DNA of 64,000 nt from Bradyrhizobium zhanjiangense (GCF_004114935.1 NZ_CP022221.1:682001-746000), one strand, 5' to 3'. Numbered from the stretch's first letter, positions 24,358 to 33,604 are shown. The notes: generated by a model from the sequence alone, not told the origin. Made by a program: numbers and translations.

Positions 24358-26919
24358 ATGGCGCGGCCATCAAGAACGGGCGGCAAGACGAGCCAGGCGA
24401 AGACCCGCAAGGGCCGCAAGACCACCAAGAGCAAGCGCCGCATTGCGCCAGCGGCCAGCCGAGCGAAGCGTCGTTCGGTCGCCGGTTCGAGCAAAGACCT
24501 GAAGGAGGCCCGCGAGCAGCAGGCGGCGACGGCCCAAATATTGAAGGTCATCGCAAGTTCGCCTGACGATGTGCAGCCGGTATTCGAGGCGATTGCGATC
24601 AGCGCCAACAGGCTGATTGGCGGTTTCTCTACGGCAGTGTTTCGCTATATCGACGGCATGCAACACCTGGAGGCGTTCACGCCGACCAATCCGGTCGCTG
24701 ACGAAGCATTGCGAGCTTCGTTCCCGCGGCATCTCACAACGACTTCGGCGCCCTTCGAGTTACTGCGTGATGGCAAACCAACGCAGATTGTCGATACCGA
24801 ATCCTCGCCAAACATACTGGCCAGGGATTTGGCGCGATTGCGCGGCTTTCGCAGCATGTTGTTCACGCCGTTGATGAGCAATGGGGTGCCTATCGGCTTG
24901 ATCACCGTGACGCGAGTCGAGACCGGTTCATTCGCCGACCATCACGTGCAATTGCTACAGACCTTCGCCGACCAGGCCGTGATCGCCATCGAAAACGCGC
25001 GGCTGATCAACGAGGTGCAGGCCAAGACCCGCGATCTCTCCGAAGCCCTCACCTACCAGACCGGCAGCAGCAATATCTTAAGGGTCATAGCGTCCTCACC
25101 GACTAACGTCGAACCAGTTCTCGAAGCAATCGTCGCAAGTGCGTGCCAACTTTGTGAGGCCGATGACGCTGCCGTGCTCTTGAAGGACGGCGACGAACTG
25201 CGCTTCAGCGCACATCATGGCCCGATTTCGATAGATGTAGGAAAGTGGCCGATCAATCGCGGCTGGGTCTCGGGGCGTGCGTTCCTCGATCAGACGCCGG
25301 TGCACGTGCGCGACCTCCTCTCAGACGAAGGCGCCGAATTTCCAGATGGTCGGAAATTGACCCAGCATACCGGCACCGGGGTTATTCACAGCATTCTGGC
25401 TGTTCCGTTGCTGCGCGAAAAGGAGAGCATTGGCGCGATTCTGCTTCGCCGCACCGAGGTGCAGCCATTTAATGAGAAGCAGATTGCCTTGCTACAGTCC
25501 TTCGCCGACCAGGCGGTGATTGCGATCGAGAACGCGCGATTGTTCAATGAAACGAGGGAAGCGCTGGAGCGGCAAACTGCGACGTCGGAAGTGCTACGAG
25601 TCATATCCAGTTCGCCTGGCGGACTTGGGCCGGTGTTCGAGGCCATGCTGGAAAATGCCGTGCGCATCTGCCGTGCCAGTTTTGGGACGCTGCTCCTATA
25701 CGAAGGCGACAGGTTGCGGCGGGTGGCCCGGATGGCCGCGCAAAACGTGCCGCAATTGTACGCGCCCGACCAGGAAACGCCGCCACACTTCATCGCGCCG
25801 TTTGATGGGGCGCCTTCGCTGGGGCGCCTCGTCGAGACCAAGGCGCTGGTTCACATTGCCGATATCGCCACAGAGCATCCCGACGATCTGATCTACAAGG
25901 TCGCCGCAGCCCGCACCGTTCTGATTGTGCCGATGCTCAAGGACAGCGAGCTTGTCGGTGGCTTTGCTGTCTACCGCAAGGAAGTGCAAGAGTTCAGCGA
26001 CAAGCAGGTCGAGTTGCTGGAAAATTTTGCGGCACAAGCGGTGATCGCCATCGAAAACACACGACTGCTCAAGGAGCTGCGGCAGCGAACCGACGATCTC
26101 TCGCAATCCCTCGACGACCTCCGCACCGCACAGGACCGCCTGGTGCAGACCGAAAAGCTTGCCTCGCTCGGCCAGCTCACCGCGGGCATTGCGCACGAGA
26201 TCAAGAACCCGCTCAACTTCGTCAATAATTTCGCAACCCTTTCAGCGGAGTTGACCGAGGAGTTGAACGAGGCCCTCAAGCCCGCCGAACTCGTCGACAA
26301 GATCCGCACCGAAGTCGATGAGCTGACGGCGCTTTTGAAGAGCAACCTCGAAAAGGTCGTGCAGCACGGCAAGCGGGCCGATTCCATCGTCAAGAACATG
26401 CTGCTGCACTCACGCGAGGGACCGGGCGAGCGCCGCCTCGCCGACATCAATGCCCTGGTCCAGGAGAGTCTTAATCTAGCCTACCATGGCGCGCGCGCAG
26501 AGAAGTCCGACTTCAACATCACGCTCACGCAGGACCTCGACCCCGACGCGGGCGAAATCGAGGTATATCCGCAGGAGATCACGCGCGCGCTGCTCAACGT
26601 GATCTCCAACGGCTTCTATGCCGCGACCAGGCGCAAGTCCGAGGCGGGAGACGAGACCTTTGAGCCTGTGCTGAGTGCGGCCACGAACAACCTTGACGAC
26701 AAGGTCGAAATTCGCATCCGCGACAACGGCACCGGGATTCCGGTCGAGGTGAAGGAAAAAATGTTCAATCCCTTCTTTACTACCAAGCCAGCTGGCGAAG
26801 GCACGGGGCTCGGTCTGTCGATGACCCACGACATCATTGTCAAACAACACGGCGGAACCCTCGATGTCGAGAGCGAGCTGGGTGTGTTTACCGAGTTCAT
26901 TATCACGCTGCCGCGATGA
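24358..26919 (+). CDS. triple-GAF cytoplasmic sensor histidine kinase
   Basis: An 853-residue soluble kinase starting at ATG 24358 (GGGGG upstream; a TTG at 24346 is possible). The first ~45 residues are strongly basic (Lys/Arg/Ala, histone-tail-like). Three GAF domains follow (~60-225, ~240-405, ~420-585), each introduced by the same linker theme, I-L-K/R-V-I-A/S-S-S-P, and each ending in FADQAVIAIENARL-like helices. The dimerisation helix has the phospho-acceptor His in GIAHEIKNPLNF (~618). The ATPase domain has N (NVISNG), G1 (RDNGTGIP) and G2 (GTGLGLSM) boxes. No response regulator is adjacent. Three GAFs point to gas, redox or nucleotide sensing. Confidence 0.9.
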   Translation: MARPSRTGGKTSQAKTRKGRKTTKSKRRIAPAASRAKRRSVAGSSKDLKEAREQQAATAQILKVIASSPDDVQPVFEAIAISANRLIGGFSTAVFRYIDGMQHLEAFTPTNPVADEALRASFPRHLTTTSAPFELLRDGKPTQIVDTESSPNILARDLARLRGFRSMLFTPLMSNGVPIGLITVTRVETGSFADHHVQLLQTFADQAVIAIENARLINEVQAKTRDLSEALTYQTGSSNILRVIASSPTNVEPVLEAIVASACQLCEADDAAVLLKDGDELRFSAHHGPISIDVGKWPINRGWVSGRAFLDQTPVHVRDLLSDEGAEFPDGRKLTQHTGTGVIHSILAVPLLREKESIGAILLRRTEVQPFNEKQIALLQSFADQAVIAIENARLFNETREALERQTATSEVLRVISSSPGGLGPVFEAMLENAVRICRASFGTLLLYEGDRLRRVARMAAQNVPQLYAPDQETPPHFIAPFDGAPSLGRLVETKALVHIADIATEHPDDLIYKVAAARTVLIVPMLKDSELVGGFAVYRKEVQEFSDKQVELLENFAAQAVIAIENTRLLKELRQRTDDLSQSLDDLRTAQDRLVQTEKLASLGQLTAGIAHEIKNPLNFVNNFATLSAELTEELNEALKPAELVDKIRTEVDELTALLKSNLEKVVQHGKRADSIVKNMLLHSREGPGERRLADINALVQESLNLAYHGARAEKSDFNITLTQDLDPDAGEIEVYPQEITRALLNVISNGFYAATRRKSEAGDETFEPVLSAATNNLDDKVEIRIRDNGTGIPVEVKEKMFNPFFTTKPAGEGTGLGLSMTHDIIVKQHGGTLDVESELGVFTEFIITLPR

Positions 26920-27039
26920 CCTCTTTTGGCCATCGGCGAAACTGTGGATAGCCTTTTAGAGTTCTGCTTCGGGTCTAGCGGACGCGAATTGCTCTCGTTG
27001 AGCTCTTCTCAGTTTGACCCGAAGGCGAAGATCGCGATA

Positions 27040-27109
27040 GCGCCCGGACGTCAGCAGCTGACGCCAGACCGGACGTGGTGGCGACGCGGCCAAATCGATG
27101 AGAATGACC
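27040..27109. repeat. 70-bp direct repeat, copy B
   Basis: Partner of 21081-21151 in the same orientation. Here the surrounding minus-strand frame (27144-26956) stays open for 62 codons (SPPRPVWRQLL core), suggesting copy B is more complete. It may be a fragment of a mobile element or a small conserved gene. Confidence 0.65.
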
Positions 27110-27202
27110 TTCAACGGACGTTTACTTGGGGTCGCTTCCGCCAATTAGCTTAAGGATATAATCTGGCCAGCCTCCAGTCGGACTGCTGCCAGGTTCAGAC
27201 CC

Positions 27203-27865
27203 ATGAAGCGGTGGCGCTCAGTCAGCATTATCTGCATGGTTGTCACTGCGGGCCTGCTGGGTGCCGGGGCCCTTGTCGTCGGCCAGTCACGCGTGCCGAC
27301 AGAAGCCATTGCATCCTCGGTAACACGTACACCGGAGCTTATGGAACGCGCGTGGCACCTGCCAGTGGCCGCCACATTCCATGGGAACGTGAACTGGCAA
27401 TCAAATAGCTCTCGTTGCGGACCTGCAGCTGTTGCGAATGCGTATAGGTCGCTCGGCGAGACGGCAAGCACGGAGGATAAGGTGTTGGCCGGTACCGGGC
27501 GGTGCTGGACGGGCTTATGCATCCTGGGTCTCACGCTCGACGAACTGGCCGAGGTGGCGCGGACCAACACGAGCCGGAACGTCACGGTCTTGCGTAATCT
27601 CAGCGAGGGCCAGTTTCTGGAACATTTGCGTCGCTCCAACGATCCAGGCCGACGCTACATCGTGAATTTCAATCGCGCGCAAATTTTTGGTGCTGGTGTT
27701 GGACATCATTCGCCCATTGGCGGCTATCTGGAAGCCGAAGATCTAGTTTTCGTGCTCGATGTCAATTCCAATTACCAGCCATGGCTAGTCGAGCGAAAGC
27801 GGCTGTTCGCAGCTGTGAATACGTACGATGGCGATAAGAAGCGCGGGCTGCTGCTGATCGAGTAA
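27203..27865 (+). CDS. phytochelatin-synthase-like exported cysteine protease
   Basis: A 220-residue protein with an N-terminal membrane or signal segment (~7-27). The papain-like triad of the phytochelatin synthase family is complete: Cys72 in SRCGPAAVANA, His168 in GHHSPIGGY, and Asp186 in VLDVN. The His-Asp spacing of 18 equals that of plant enzymes. Bacterial members lack the C-terminal metal-sensing half, as here. They usually cut glutathione or its conjugates to gamma-Glu-Cys rather than polymerising it. The export signal places this one in the periplasm. No metal-transport gene is adjacent. Extra Cys (101, 106) are unusual and could form a disulfide. Confidence 0.85.
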   Translation: MKRWRSVSIICMVVTAGLLGAGALVVGQSRVPTEAIASSVTRTPELMERAWHLPVAATFHGNVNWQSNSSRCGPAAVANAYRSLGETASTEDKVLAGTGRCWTGLCILGLTLDELAEVARTNTSRNVTVLRNLSEGQFLEHLRRSNDPGRRYIVNFNRAQIFGAGVGHHSPIGGYLEAEDLVFVLDVNSNYQPWLVERKRLFAAVNTYDGDKKRGLLLIE

Positions 27866-28054
27866 TTGCAAATCTCTTCGGCCTGTCACGTACAGCCCTG
27901 GGCTGAAGAAGGCGAGCGAGGCGGTGGAGGTGACCAGGCGATCGAATAAAACAAGGCTGCGAGCGGCTGCCTTGCGACGGGTCTGCTCGTGGCCCTGAGT
28001 CGAACAGAACTGCAGCCGTCACGACGTCGGCTGTCTGATGTGGTCCGGATTCCG

Positions 28055-28495
28055 ATGAAGCATTTTATGGAAGGACAGTCGGTTTTAGCGCCTCTCCCTG
28101 TTTTACTTTTGCTGGGCGGGTGTGCCGGAACGATGCCCGAGTGCAATTCTTTGGATGCGCGTAATACAGTGATTAAGATCGTTTCGGGCGACAGCAACAA
28201 CGCGCTTGTCAACTACGCCGTTATGAACTCGAGCGCGGTTGCGGCGATGATAAGTCGTGCGACCACAGAGGCCGAAAAACTAGCGATTTGGGAAAAGGCG
28301 AGACAAGGTGCCGCTTATAGGTTGGATGATGCGATAAGCACAAATTCAAGAAGCAAAGCCAAGCGAGCAGTTACCTGTACCGCGTTATTGTCTGCGACCG
28401 TTGAGGATGTGACAGCGCAAAAGGAGGTGGACTTCGAGGTGGAACTAACCGCAGACGGCAAGATTTCCGTTTCGGTCAGACCGTTTCAATTTTGA
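28055..28495 (+). CDS. small lipoprotein of unknown function
   Basis: A 146-residue protein from ATG 28055 with a lipobox LLLGGC (Cys about 23), so it should be lipid-anchored in the envelope. The mature part is polar, with Ala/Ser-rich helices (residues ~45-80) and a C-terminal beta region. Three further Cys are present. An upstream in-frame ATG at 27989 would put 22 residues before the signal and is unlikely. Base composition is less GC-rich than core genes. No family recognised. Confidence 0.68.
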   Translation: MKHFMEGQSVLAPLPVLLLLGGCAGTMPECNSLDARNTVIKIVSGDSNNALVNYAVMNSSAVAAMISRATTEAEKLAIWEKARQGAAYRLDDAISTNSRSKAKRAVTCTALLSATVEDVTAQKEVDFEVELTADGKISVSVRPFQF

Positions 28496-28607
28496 CCGAT
28501 GCCACGTAGCGGCCTCTTTCATATCAGGCCAAGCAGGGAATGTCGCCTTTGGTCCATAGCAGGCCTTGGCCTATGCTTCGTCGATTTCCGCTTTATAGAT
28601 ACCCACC

Positions 28608-29150
28608 CTAATACGCCTGCTTGGCGTCCGCCTCTTCGCTGGTCTGGATCAGGTCGAGGCTCTGCTCGATCTTGCCGAGCAGGGCCGAGAGCTGCTTGCG
28701 CTCCTGTGCGGAGAGGCAGGCGAGGATCTCGTCTTCCCGCCGCAGCAATTGCGGGAATAGCTCCTCATAGAGCGCGCGGCCCTTCTTCGTCAGTTGCAGG
28801 CGGAATTCGCGGCGGTCGGCTTCGTTCTCGACCCGCTCGATCAATCCCTGGTGCAGCAGCGTCGTCACCGCCCGGCTGATGGTCGATTTGTGCGTGCGGG
28901 TGCATTGCGAGATGAATTGCGCGCTGCAGGCATCATTGCGGAAGCCGAGCGTGGCGATCACGCGCCATGCCGGAATGTCGAGGCCATGCCGCTCCTGATA
29001 TTCGACCGCGAGCGCGGAACTCACCTCCGCCGCGAGCCGGTTGAGGCGGAACGGCACGAACTTGAACAGGTCGAGCCGAGGCTTTGGCCGCGGCGAAGCC
29101 TCGTCGGCTTGCCGTGTCTTCAGCGCGATGTCGCTGGATGTCCTCGCCAA
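28608..29150 (-). CDS. MarR-family regulator of the homogentisate cluster
   Basis: A 180-residue winged-helix repressor in the MarR fold: dimer helices (~20-60 and ~140-175), helix-turn-helix and wing at ~65-120 with STISRAVTTLLHQGLIER and the EADRREFRLQLTKKG wing. The start is uncertain. TTG 29150 has GGAG eight bases upstream; GTG 29207 would lie inside the operator-like palindrome. It is divergent from the flavin hydroxylase gene. MarR proteins near such genes usually release DNA on binding the aromatic substrate or homogentisate, so it probably represses both directions. Confidence 0.82.
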   Translation of the reverse strand: MARTSSDIALKTRQADEASPRPKPRLDLFKFVPFRLNRLAAEVSSALAVEYQERHGLDIPAWRVIATLGFRNDACSAQFISQCTRTHKSTISRAVTTLLHQGLIERVENEADRREFRLQLTKKGRALYEELFPQLLRREDEILACLSAQERKQLSALLGKIEQSLDLIQTSEEADAKQAY

Positions 29151-29197
29151 GGAAAGCGCTCCGAATTCAGTTGACGGCCGGCCGGCTCCGGTCCAAA

Positions 29198-29217
29198 ATA
29201 GTTGCACGTGAGACTAT
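29198..29217. promoter_or_regulatory. MarR-type operator
   Basis: A 20-bp dyad: ATAGT at each end and CACGTG at the centre, between the divergent regulator and hydroxylase genes, 44 bases before the hydroxylase start. Confidence 0.6.
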
Positions 29218-29260
29218 CTAGCAGATCAGTCCTCTCCTGACCAGAGCGAAAGGTTAGCGC

Positions 29261-30874
29261 ATGGCGCAGGCCAAATCCCAGTTCGGCTATCGCCGCCACC
29301 CCGATCAGGATCGTCCGGGCCAAGACCCGGCCGCGCATCCGGTCGTGGTCGTCGGTGCGGGCCCGGTGGGGTTGTCGCTCGCGATCGATCTTGCCCAGCG
29401 TGGCCAGCGCGTCGTGCTTTTGGACGATGCCGACCGTATCGGCGAAGGCTCGCGCGCGATCTGCTTCTCGAAACGTTCGCTGGAATATTGGGACCGCCTC
29501 GGCGTCGGCGACCGCATGGTCGAGAAGGGCGTGGTGTGGAGCGTCGGCCGGATCTTTCACGGCGAGTCGCAGCTCTACCAGTTCAACCTGCTGCCCGAGG
29601 ACGGCCACAAGCGGCCGGCCTTCATCAACCTCCAGCAATATTACGCCGAAGCCTATCTGGTCGATCGCATCCAGGATCTGCCTGCGATCGACCTGCGCTG
29701 GCGCAACAAGGTGACGGCGCTGGAGCAGCGCAATGATTCGGTCGCGCTGACGATCGAAACGCCGGAGGGAGCCTATCGGCTGCACGCGCAATATGTCATC
29801 GCCTGTGACGGCGCGCGGTCCTCGCTGCGACAGATGGTCGGCGCCGAGTTCGCGGGACAGGTGTTCGAGGACCAGTTCCTGATCGCCGACGTCCAGATGA
29901 CCGCAGAATTCCCGACCGAACGCTGGTTCTGGTTCGATCCGCCGTTCCATGCCGGACGTTCGGCGCTGCTGCACCGGCAGCCCGATGACGTCTGGCGCAT
30001 CGATCTCCAGCTCAATCGCTACGCCGATCCGGTTCTCGAGAAGAAGCCGGAAAACGTGCGGCCGCGCATCGCGCGCATGCTTGGCCATGACAAGTTCGAG
30101 TTCGAGTGGATCTCGCTGTACAAATTCCAATGCCGGCGGATGGACCGCTTCATTCATGGCCGCGTGATTTTTGCCGGCGATTCCGCGCACCAGGTCTCGC
30201 CGTTCGGTGCGCGCGGCGCCAACTCGGGACTGGAGGACGCCGAAAACCTCTCCTGGAAGCTCGATCGCGTGCTGCGCGGGACTTCGCCCGCGAGCCTGCT
30301 CGAGAGCTACCATGCCGAGCGCAGCATGGCGGCCGATGAGAACATCCGCGAATCCACCCGCTCGACCGATTTCATGGCACCGAACTCGCACCAGGAAGCG
30401 CGGCTGCGCAAGGCGGTGCTGTCGCTCGCCAAGGAGACCGAGTTCGGCAAGCGTATGGTCAATGCCGGCCGGCTGTCGGTGCCGTGCAGCTACGACTCGC
30501 CGCTGTCCTCGCTCGATGCGGATACGTGGCGCGGTGGACCGTCGCCCGGCTGTTCCATGCTCGACGCGCCCGTCGCAACGCGTGCCGGCGAGCAGATCTA
30601 TCTGACGGATGCCTTCCGCGAGGGTGGAACGGACTTCACCTTGCTGTCGTTCAGCAATGGCGCGCCGATCGATGTGCCCGATGGCATCAAGGGCATCTGC
30701 ATTGGAGATGAAGGCGGACTTGCCGATCCCTCGGGCCTGGTCGCAAAACGCTACGGCGCCGAGCCGGGTGCCGCCTATCTGCTGAGGCCCGACGGTTATG
30801 TCGCGGCGCGCTTCCGCCACCCGACGCGCGCGACGATCGCGGCGGCGCTGGCGCGGGCCGAAGGTTTGTATTGA
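29261..30874 (+). CDS. FAD-dependent aromatic hydroxylase
   Basis: A 537-residue class A flavoprotein monooxygenase. It carries the FAD dinucleotide motif VVVGAGPVGLSLAIDLA (~29-45), the DG motif CDGARSS (~183), and the GD motif FAGDSAHQVSPFGARGANSGLEDA (~303-326). The C-terminal thioredoxin-like part (~400-537) is like that of the MhpA/phenol hydroxylase group. It is followed by a DUF2783 gene and by hmgA and fahA, the order expected if it makes homogentisate. It resembles MhaA, the 3-hydroxyphenylacetate 6-hydroxylase flavoprotein of Pseudomonas putida, which works with a small coupling protein. The substrate is inferred from context only. Confidence 0.85.
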   Translation: MAQAKSQFGYRRHPDQDRPGQDPAAHPVVVVGAGPVGLSLAIDLAQRGQRVVLLDDADRIGEGSRAICFSKRSLEYWDRLGVGDRMVEKGVVWSVGRIFHGESQLYQFNLLPEDGHKRPAFINLQQYYAEAYLVDRIQDLPAIDLRWRNKVTALEQRNDSVALTIETPEGAYRLHAQYVIACDGARSSLRQMVGAEFAGQVFEDQFLIADVQMTAEFPTERWFWFDPPFHAGRSALLHRQPDDVWRIDLQLNRYADPVLEKKPENVRPRIARMLGHDKFEFEWISLYKFQCRRMDRFIHGRVIFAGDSAHQVSPFGARGANSGLEDAENLSWKLDRVLRGTSPASLLESYHAERSMAADENIRESTRSTDFMAPNSHQEARLRKAVLSLAKETEFGKRMVNAGRLSVPCSYDSPLSSLDADTWRGGPSPGCSMLDAPVATRAGEQIYLTDAFREGGTDFTLLSFSNGAPIDVPDGIKGICIGDEGGLADPSGLVAKRYGAEPGAAYLLRPDGYVAARFRHPTRATIAAALARAEGLY

Positions 30875-30882
30875 GGTTTCGC

Positions 30883-31107
30883 ATGCCGCTCTCCACCAAC
30901 TCCAACTTCGCGCGTCCCGACGATGCCTTTCGCGCCATCGTCGAGGCGCATCGCGGCCTCACCGAGGAGCAGAGCGCCGATTTCGACGCGGCGCTGGTGC
31001 TGATCCTCGCCAACCATATCGGCGACATCGACGTGCTGCGCGAGGCGATCGGCCTTGCCAAGCGGCGCATGATCGACGGCCAGCAGCAACAACAGCAACA
31101 ACAATAA
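30883..31107 (+). CDS. DUF2783 protein with polyglutamine tail
   Basis: A 74-residue helical protein of the DUF2783 family, starting at ATG 30883 eight bases after the hydroxylase stop. Helices at ~10-45 and ~48-65 match the family (LTEEQSADFDAALVLILANHIGD). The C-terminus ends in eight Gln encoded by a mixed CAG/CAA run, a likely slippage site. By position it could be the small coupling partner (MhaB-like) of the upstream hydroxylase. That link is inference. Confidence 0.8.
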   Translation: MPLSTNSNFARPDDAFRAIVEAHRGLTEEQSADFDAALVLILANHIGDIDVLREAIGLAKRRMIDGQQQQQQQQ

Positions 31108-31131
31108 CCCAATGACTTGAAGGACGAATTG

Positions 31132-32088
31132 ATGGCGAAGAATTTCGCATCCACCGGCGATCTCTCCGAGAAGAAGATCACCTTCTCCGAGATCGGCACC
31201 GATCTCTATGCCTTCACCGCCGAGGGCGATCCCAACACGGCCGTCATTGTCGGCGACGACGGCTGCCTCGTGTTCGATGCACAGGCAACGCCCGCGATGG
31301 CGAACAAGGTGATCGAGCGCGTGCGCGCCGTCACCGACAAGCCGATCAAATATGTCGTGCTGTCGCATTATCATGCGGTGCGCGTGCTGGGCGCATCCGC
31401 CTACAAGGCGCAAGGTATCGTCGCCTCACAGGAGACCTATCGGCTGATCGAAGAGCGCGGCAAGCAGGATTGGGATTCCGAATACGGCCGCTTCCCGCGC
31501 CTGTTCCAGGACGCGCAGAGCATCCCCGGCCTGACCTGGCCGACGCTGACCTTCGAAGGCGAGATGTCGATCTATCTGGGAAAGCGCGAGGTGCGCCTGA
31601 TGCAGTTAGGGGCCGGCCACACCTCCGGCGACATCGTCGCCTGGGTGCCGGATGCCGAGGTGATGTTCTCCGGCGATCTCATCGAATATCACTCGGCCTG
31701 TTATTGCGGCGATGCGCATTTGCGCGAATGGCCGCTGACGCTGAACGAGATTCGCAACTTTAATCCCAAGGCCATCGCGCCGGGCCGCGGCGATGCCCTG
31801 AAGGGCCTCGCCACCGGGCGCGAGGCCATCGCGATGACGCGCGATTTCGTCTCCACACTCTATGGCGCGGCCGAAATCTCCGTCGCCAAGGGCCGCACCT
31901 TGAAGGAGACGATGGCGGCGACGCGCGAGGTGATGGATCCGAAATTCTCGAGTTTTGCCATCTACGAGCACTGCCTGCCGTTCAACGTGTCGCGCGCGTT
32001 CGACGAAGCGTCGGGGATCGACGACCCCGTGATCTGGACCGACAAGCGCGACCAGGAGATGTGGTCTGCCCTGCAAGGAGGAGGATAG
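31132..32088 (+). CDS. MBL-fold protein with altered metal motif
   Basis: A 318-residue MBL-fold protein after AAGGA. The metal motif normally HxHxDH reads HYHAVR (His79, His81, Val83, Arg84), so the second-metal ligands are gone. Other ligands remain: His in GAGHTSGD (about 161), Asp in FSGDLIEYH (about 181), and an acidic-to-His region near YEHCLPF (about 285). The protein may bind one metal or be a non-hydrolytic relative. It sits between the hydroxylase/DUF2783 pair and hmgA (2-base gap), so it probably serves homogentisate catabolism, for example on a lactone or thioester by-product. Confidence 0.82.
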   Translation: MAKNFASTGDLSEKKITFSEIGTDLYAFTAEGDPNTAVIVGDDGCLVFDAQATPAMANKVIERVRAVTDKPIKYVVLSHYHAVRVLGASAYKAQGIVASQETYRLIEERGKQDWDSEYGRFPRLFQDAQSIPGLTWPTLTFEGEMSIYLGKREVRLMQLGAGHTSGDIVAWVPDAEVMFSGDLIEYHSACYCGDAHLREWPLTLNEIRNFNPKAIAPGRGDALKGLATGREAIAMTRDFVSTLYGAAEISVAKGRTLKETMAATREVMDPKFSSFAIYEHCLPFNVSRAFDEASGIDDPVIWTDKRDQEMWSALQGGG

Positions 32089-32090
32089 TC

Positions 32091-33437
32091 ATGAACATCA
32101 ACACCTCGCCCGATCAGATCGTTCGCAGTTCCGCACAGGTGACGCCGGGCTATATGTCCGGCTTCGGCAACAGTTTTGAGACCGAGGCGCTGCCGGGCGC
32201 GCTGCCGATCGGGCGCAACTCGCCGCAGCGCTGTGCCTATGGCCTCTATGCCGAGCAGCTCTCGGGCTCGCCCTTCACCGCGCCGCGCGGCACCAATGAG
32301 CGCTCCTGGCTCTATCGCATCCGTCCGTCGGTGAAGCATTCCGGCCGCTTCGAGAAGATCGATGCCGCGCTGTGGCGCTCGGCACCGTGCCACGAATACG
32401 ATCTGCCGATCGCGCAGCTGCGCTGGGATCCGACGCCGATCCCGAAGGAGGAGGTGACCTTCCTCCAGGGCGTGCAGACCATGACGACAGCGGGTGACGT
32501 CAACACGCAGGCCGGCATGGCGGCGCATGTCTACCTCATCACCAAATCGATGGTGGACCAGCATTTCTACAATGCCGACGGTGAGCTGATGTTCGTGCTT
32601 CAGCAGGGCGTCTTGCGTATCGTCACCGAGTTCGGCCGCATCGATGCCGAGCCCGGCGAGATCGTGGTGATCCCGCGCGGCGTCAAGTTCCGCGTCGAAA
32701 TCCCGAACGGTCCGGCGCGCGGCTATCTCTGTGAAAACTATGGCGGCGCTTTCACGCTGCCGGAGCGCGGGCCGATCGGCGCCAATTGCCTCGCCAATGC
32801 GCGCGACTTCCTGACGCCGGTCGCGTACTATGAAGACAAGGATACACCGACCGAGCTTTACGTGAAATGGGGCGGCTCGCTGTTCAAGACCACGTTGCCG
32901 CATTCGCCGATCGACGTCGTCGCCTGGCACGGCAATTACGCGCCCTATAAGTACGATCTGCGCACGTTCTCGCCGGTCGGCGCGATCAGCTTCGACCATC
33001 CCGATCCCTCGATCTTCACGGTGCTGACCTCGCCGTCGGAGACGGCTGGGACTGCGAATATCGACTTCGTGATCTTCCCCGAGCGCTGGATGGTCGCCGA
33101 CAACACCTTCCGCCCGCCCTGGTATCACATGAACATCATGAGCGAGTTCATGGGCCTGATCTACGGCGTCTACGATGCCAAGCCGCAAGGCTTCGTCCCC
33201 GGCGGCATCAGCCTGCACAACTGCATGCTGCCGCACGGCCCGGATCGCGATGCGTTTGAGCATGCCAGCAATGGCGAACTGAAGCCCGTGAAGCTGACCG
33301 GCACCATGGCCTTCATGTTCGAGACCCGCTACCCGCAGCGTGTCACCGCGCATGCCGCGAAATCATCGACGCTCCAGGACGATTACGCGGAGTGCTGGAA
33401 GGGCCTGGAGAAGCGGTTCGATCCGAACAGCCCGTGA
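32091..33437 (+). CDS. hmgA: homogentisate 1,2-dioxygenase
   Basis: A 448-residue non-haem iron dioxygenase that opens homogentisate to maleylacetoacetate in tyrosine/phenylacetate-type catabolism. Family landmarks are all present: [16 protein letters not shown] near the start, the iron ligands His and Glu in [14 protein letters not shown] (~345-355), and the second His in the [11 protein letters not shown] loop (~385). Length matches the family. Strong ribosome site AAGGAGGAGG. The product would need an isomerase (maiA or a GST-like enzyme), which is not in the window, before FahA. Confidence 0.97.
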   Translation: MNINTSPDQIVRSSAQVTPGYMSGFGNSFETEALPGALPIGRNSPQRCAYGLYAEQLSGSPFTAPRGTNERSWLYRIRPSVKHSGRFEKIDAALWRSAPCHEYDLPIAQLRWDPTPIPKEEVTFLQGVQTMTTAGDVNTQAGMAAHVYLITKSMVDQHFYNADGELMFVLQQGVLRIVTEFGRIDAEPGEIVVIPRGVKFRVEIPNGPARGYLCENYGGAFTLPERGPIGANCLANARDFLTPVAYYEDKDTPTELYVKWGGSLFKTTLPHSPIDVVAWHGNYAPYKYDLRTFSPVGAISFDHPDPSIFTVLTSPSETAGTANIDFVIFPERWMVADNTFRPPWYHMNIMSEFMGLIYGVYDAKPQGFVPGGISLHNCMLPHGPDRDAFEHASNGELKPVKLTGTMAFMFETRYPQRVTAHAAKSSTLQDDYAECWKGLEKRFDPNSP

Positions 33438-33446
33438 GGCTTCTTA

Positions 33447-33604
33447 CCCTCCCCTGGAGGGGGAGGGTCGATCGCGCGTAGCGCGAGCGGGGTGGGGTGA
33501 CGGTCTCTCCACGTCCAACAGTGCTCGTGTTGAGAGATCACCCCACCCCGTCTCATATTTCGCTGCGCTCAATACGAGCCGACCCTCCCCCTCCAGGGGA
33601 GGGT
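33447..33604. repeat. long palindromic intergenic element
   Basis: The outer arms, 33447-33471 and 33580-33604, are perfect 25-bp inverted repeats rich in CCCTCC/GGAGGG. A second nested arm (GGGGTGGGGTGA and its complement) lies inside. It separates hmgA and fahA and could fold into a long hairpin that tunes downstream expression. Confidence 0.85.
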
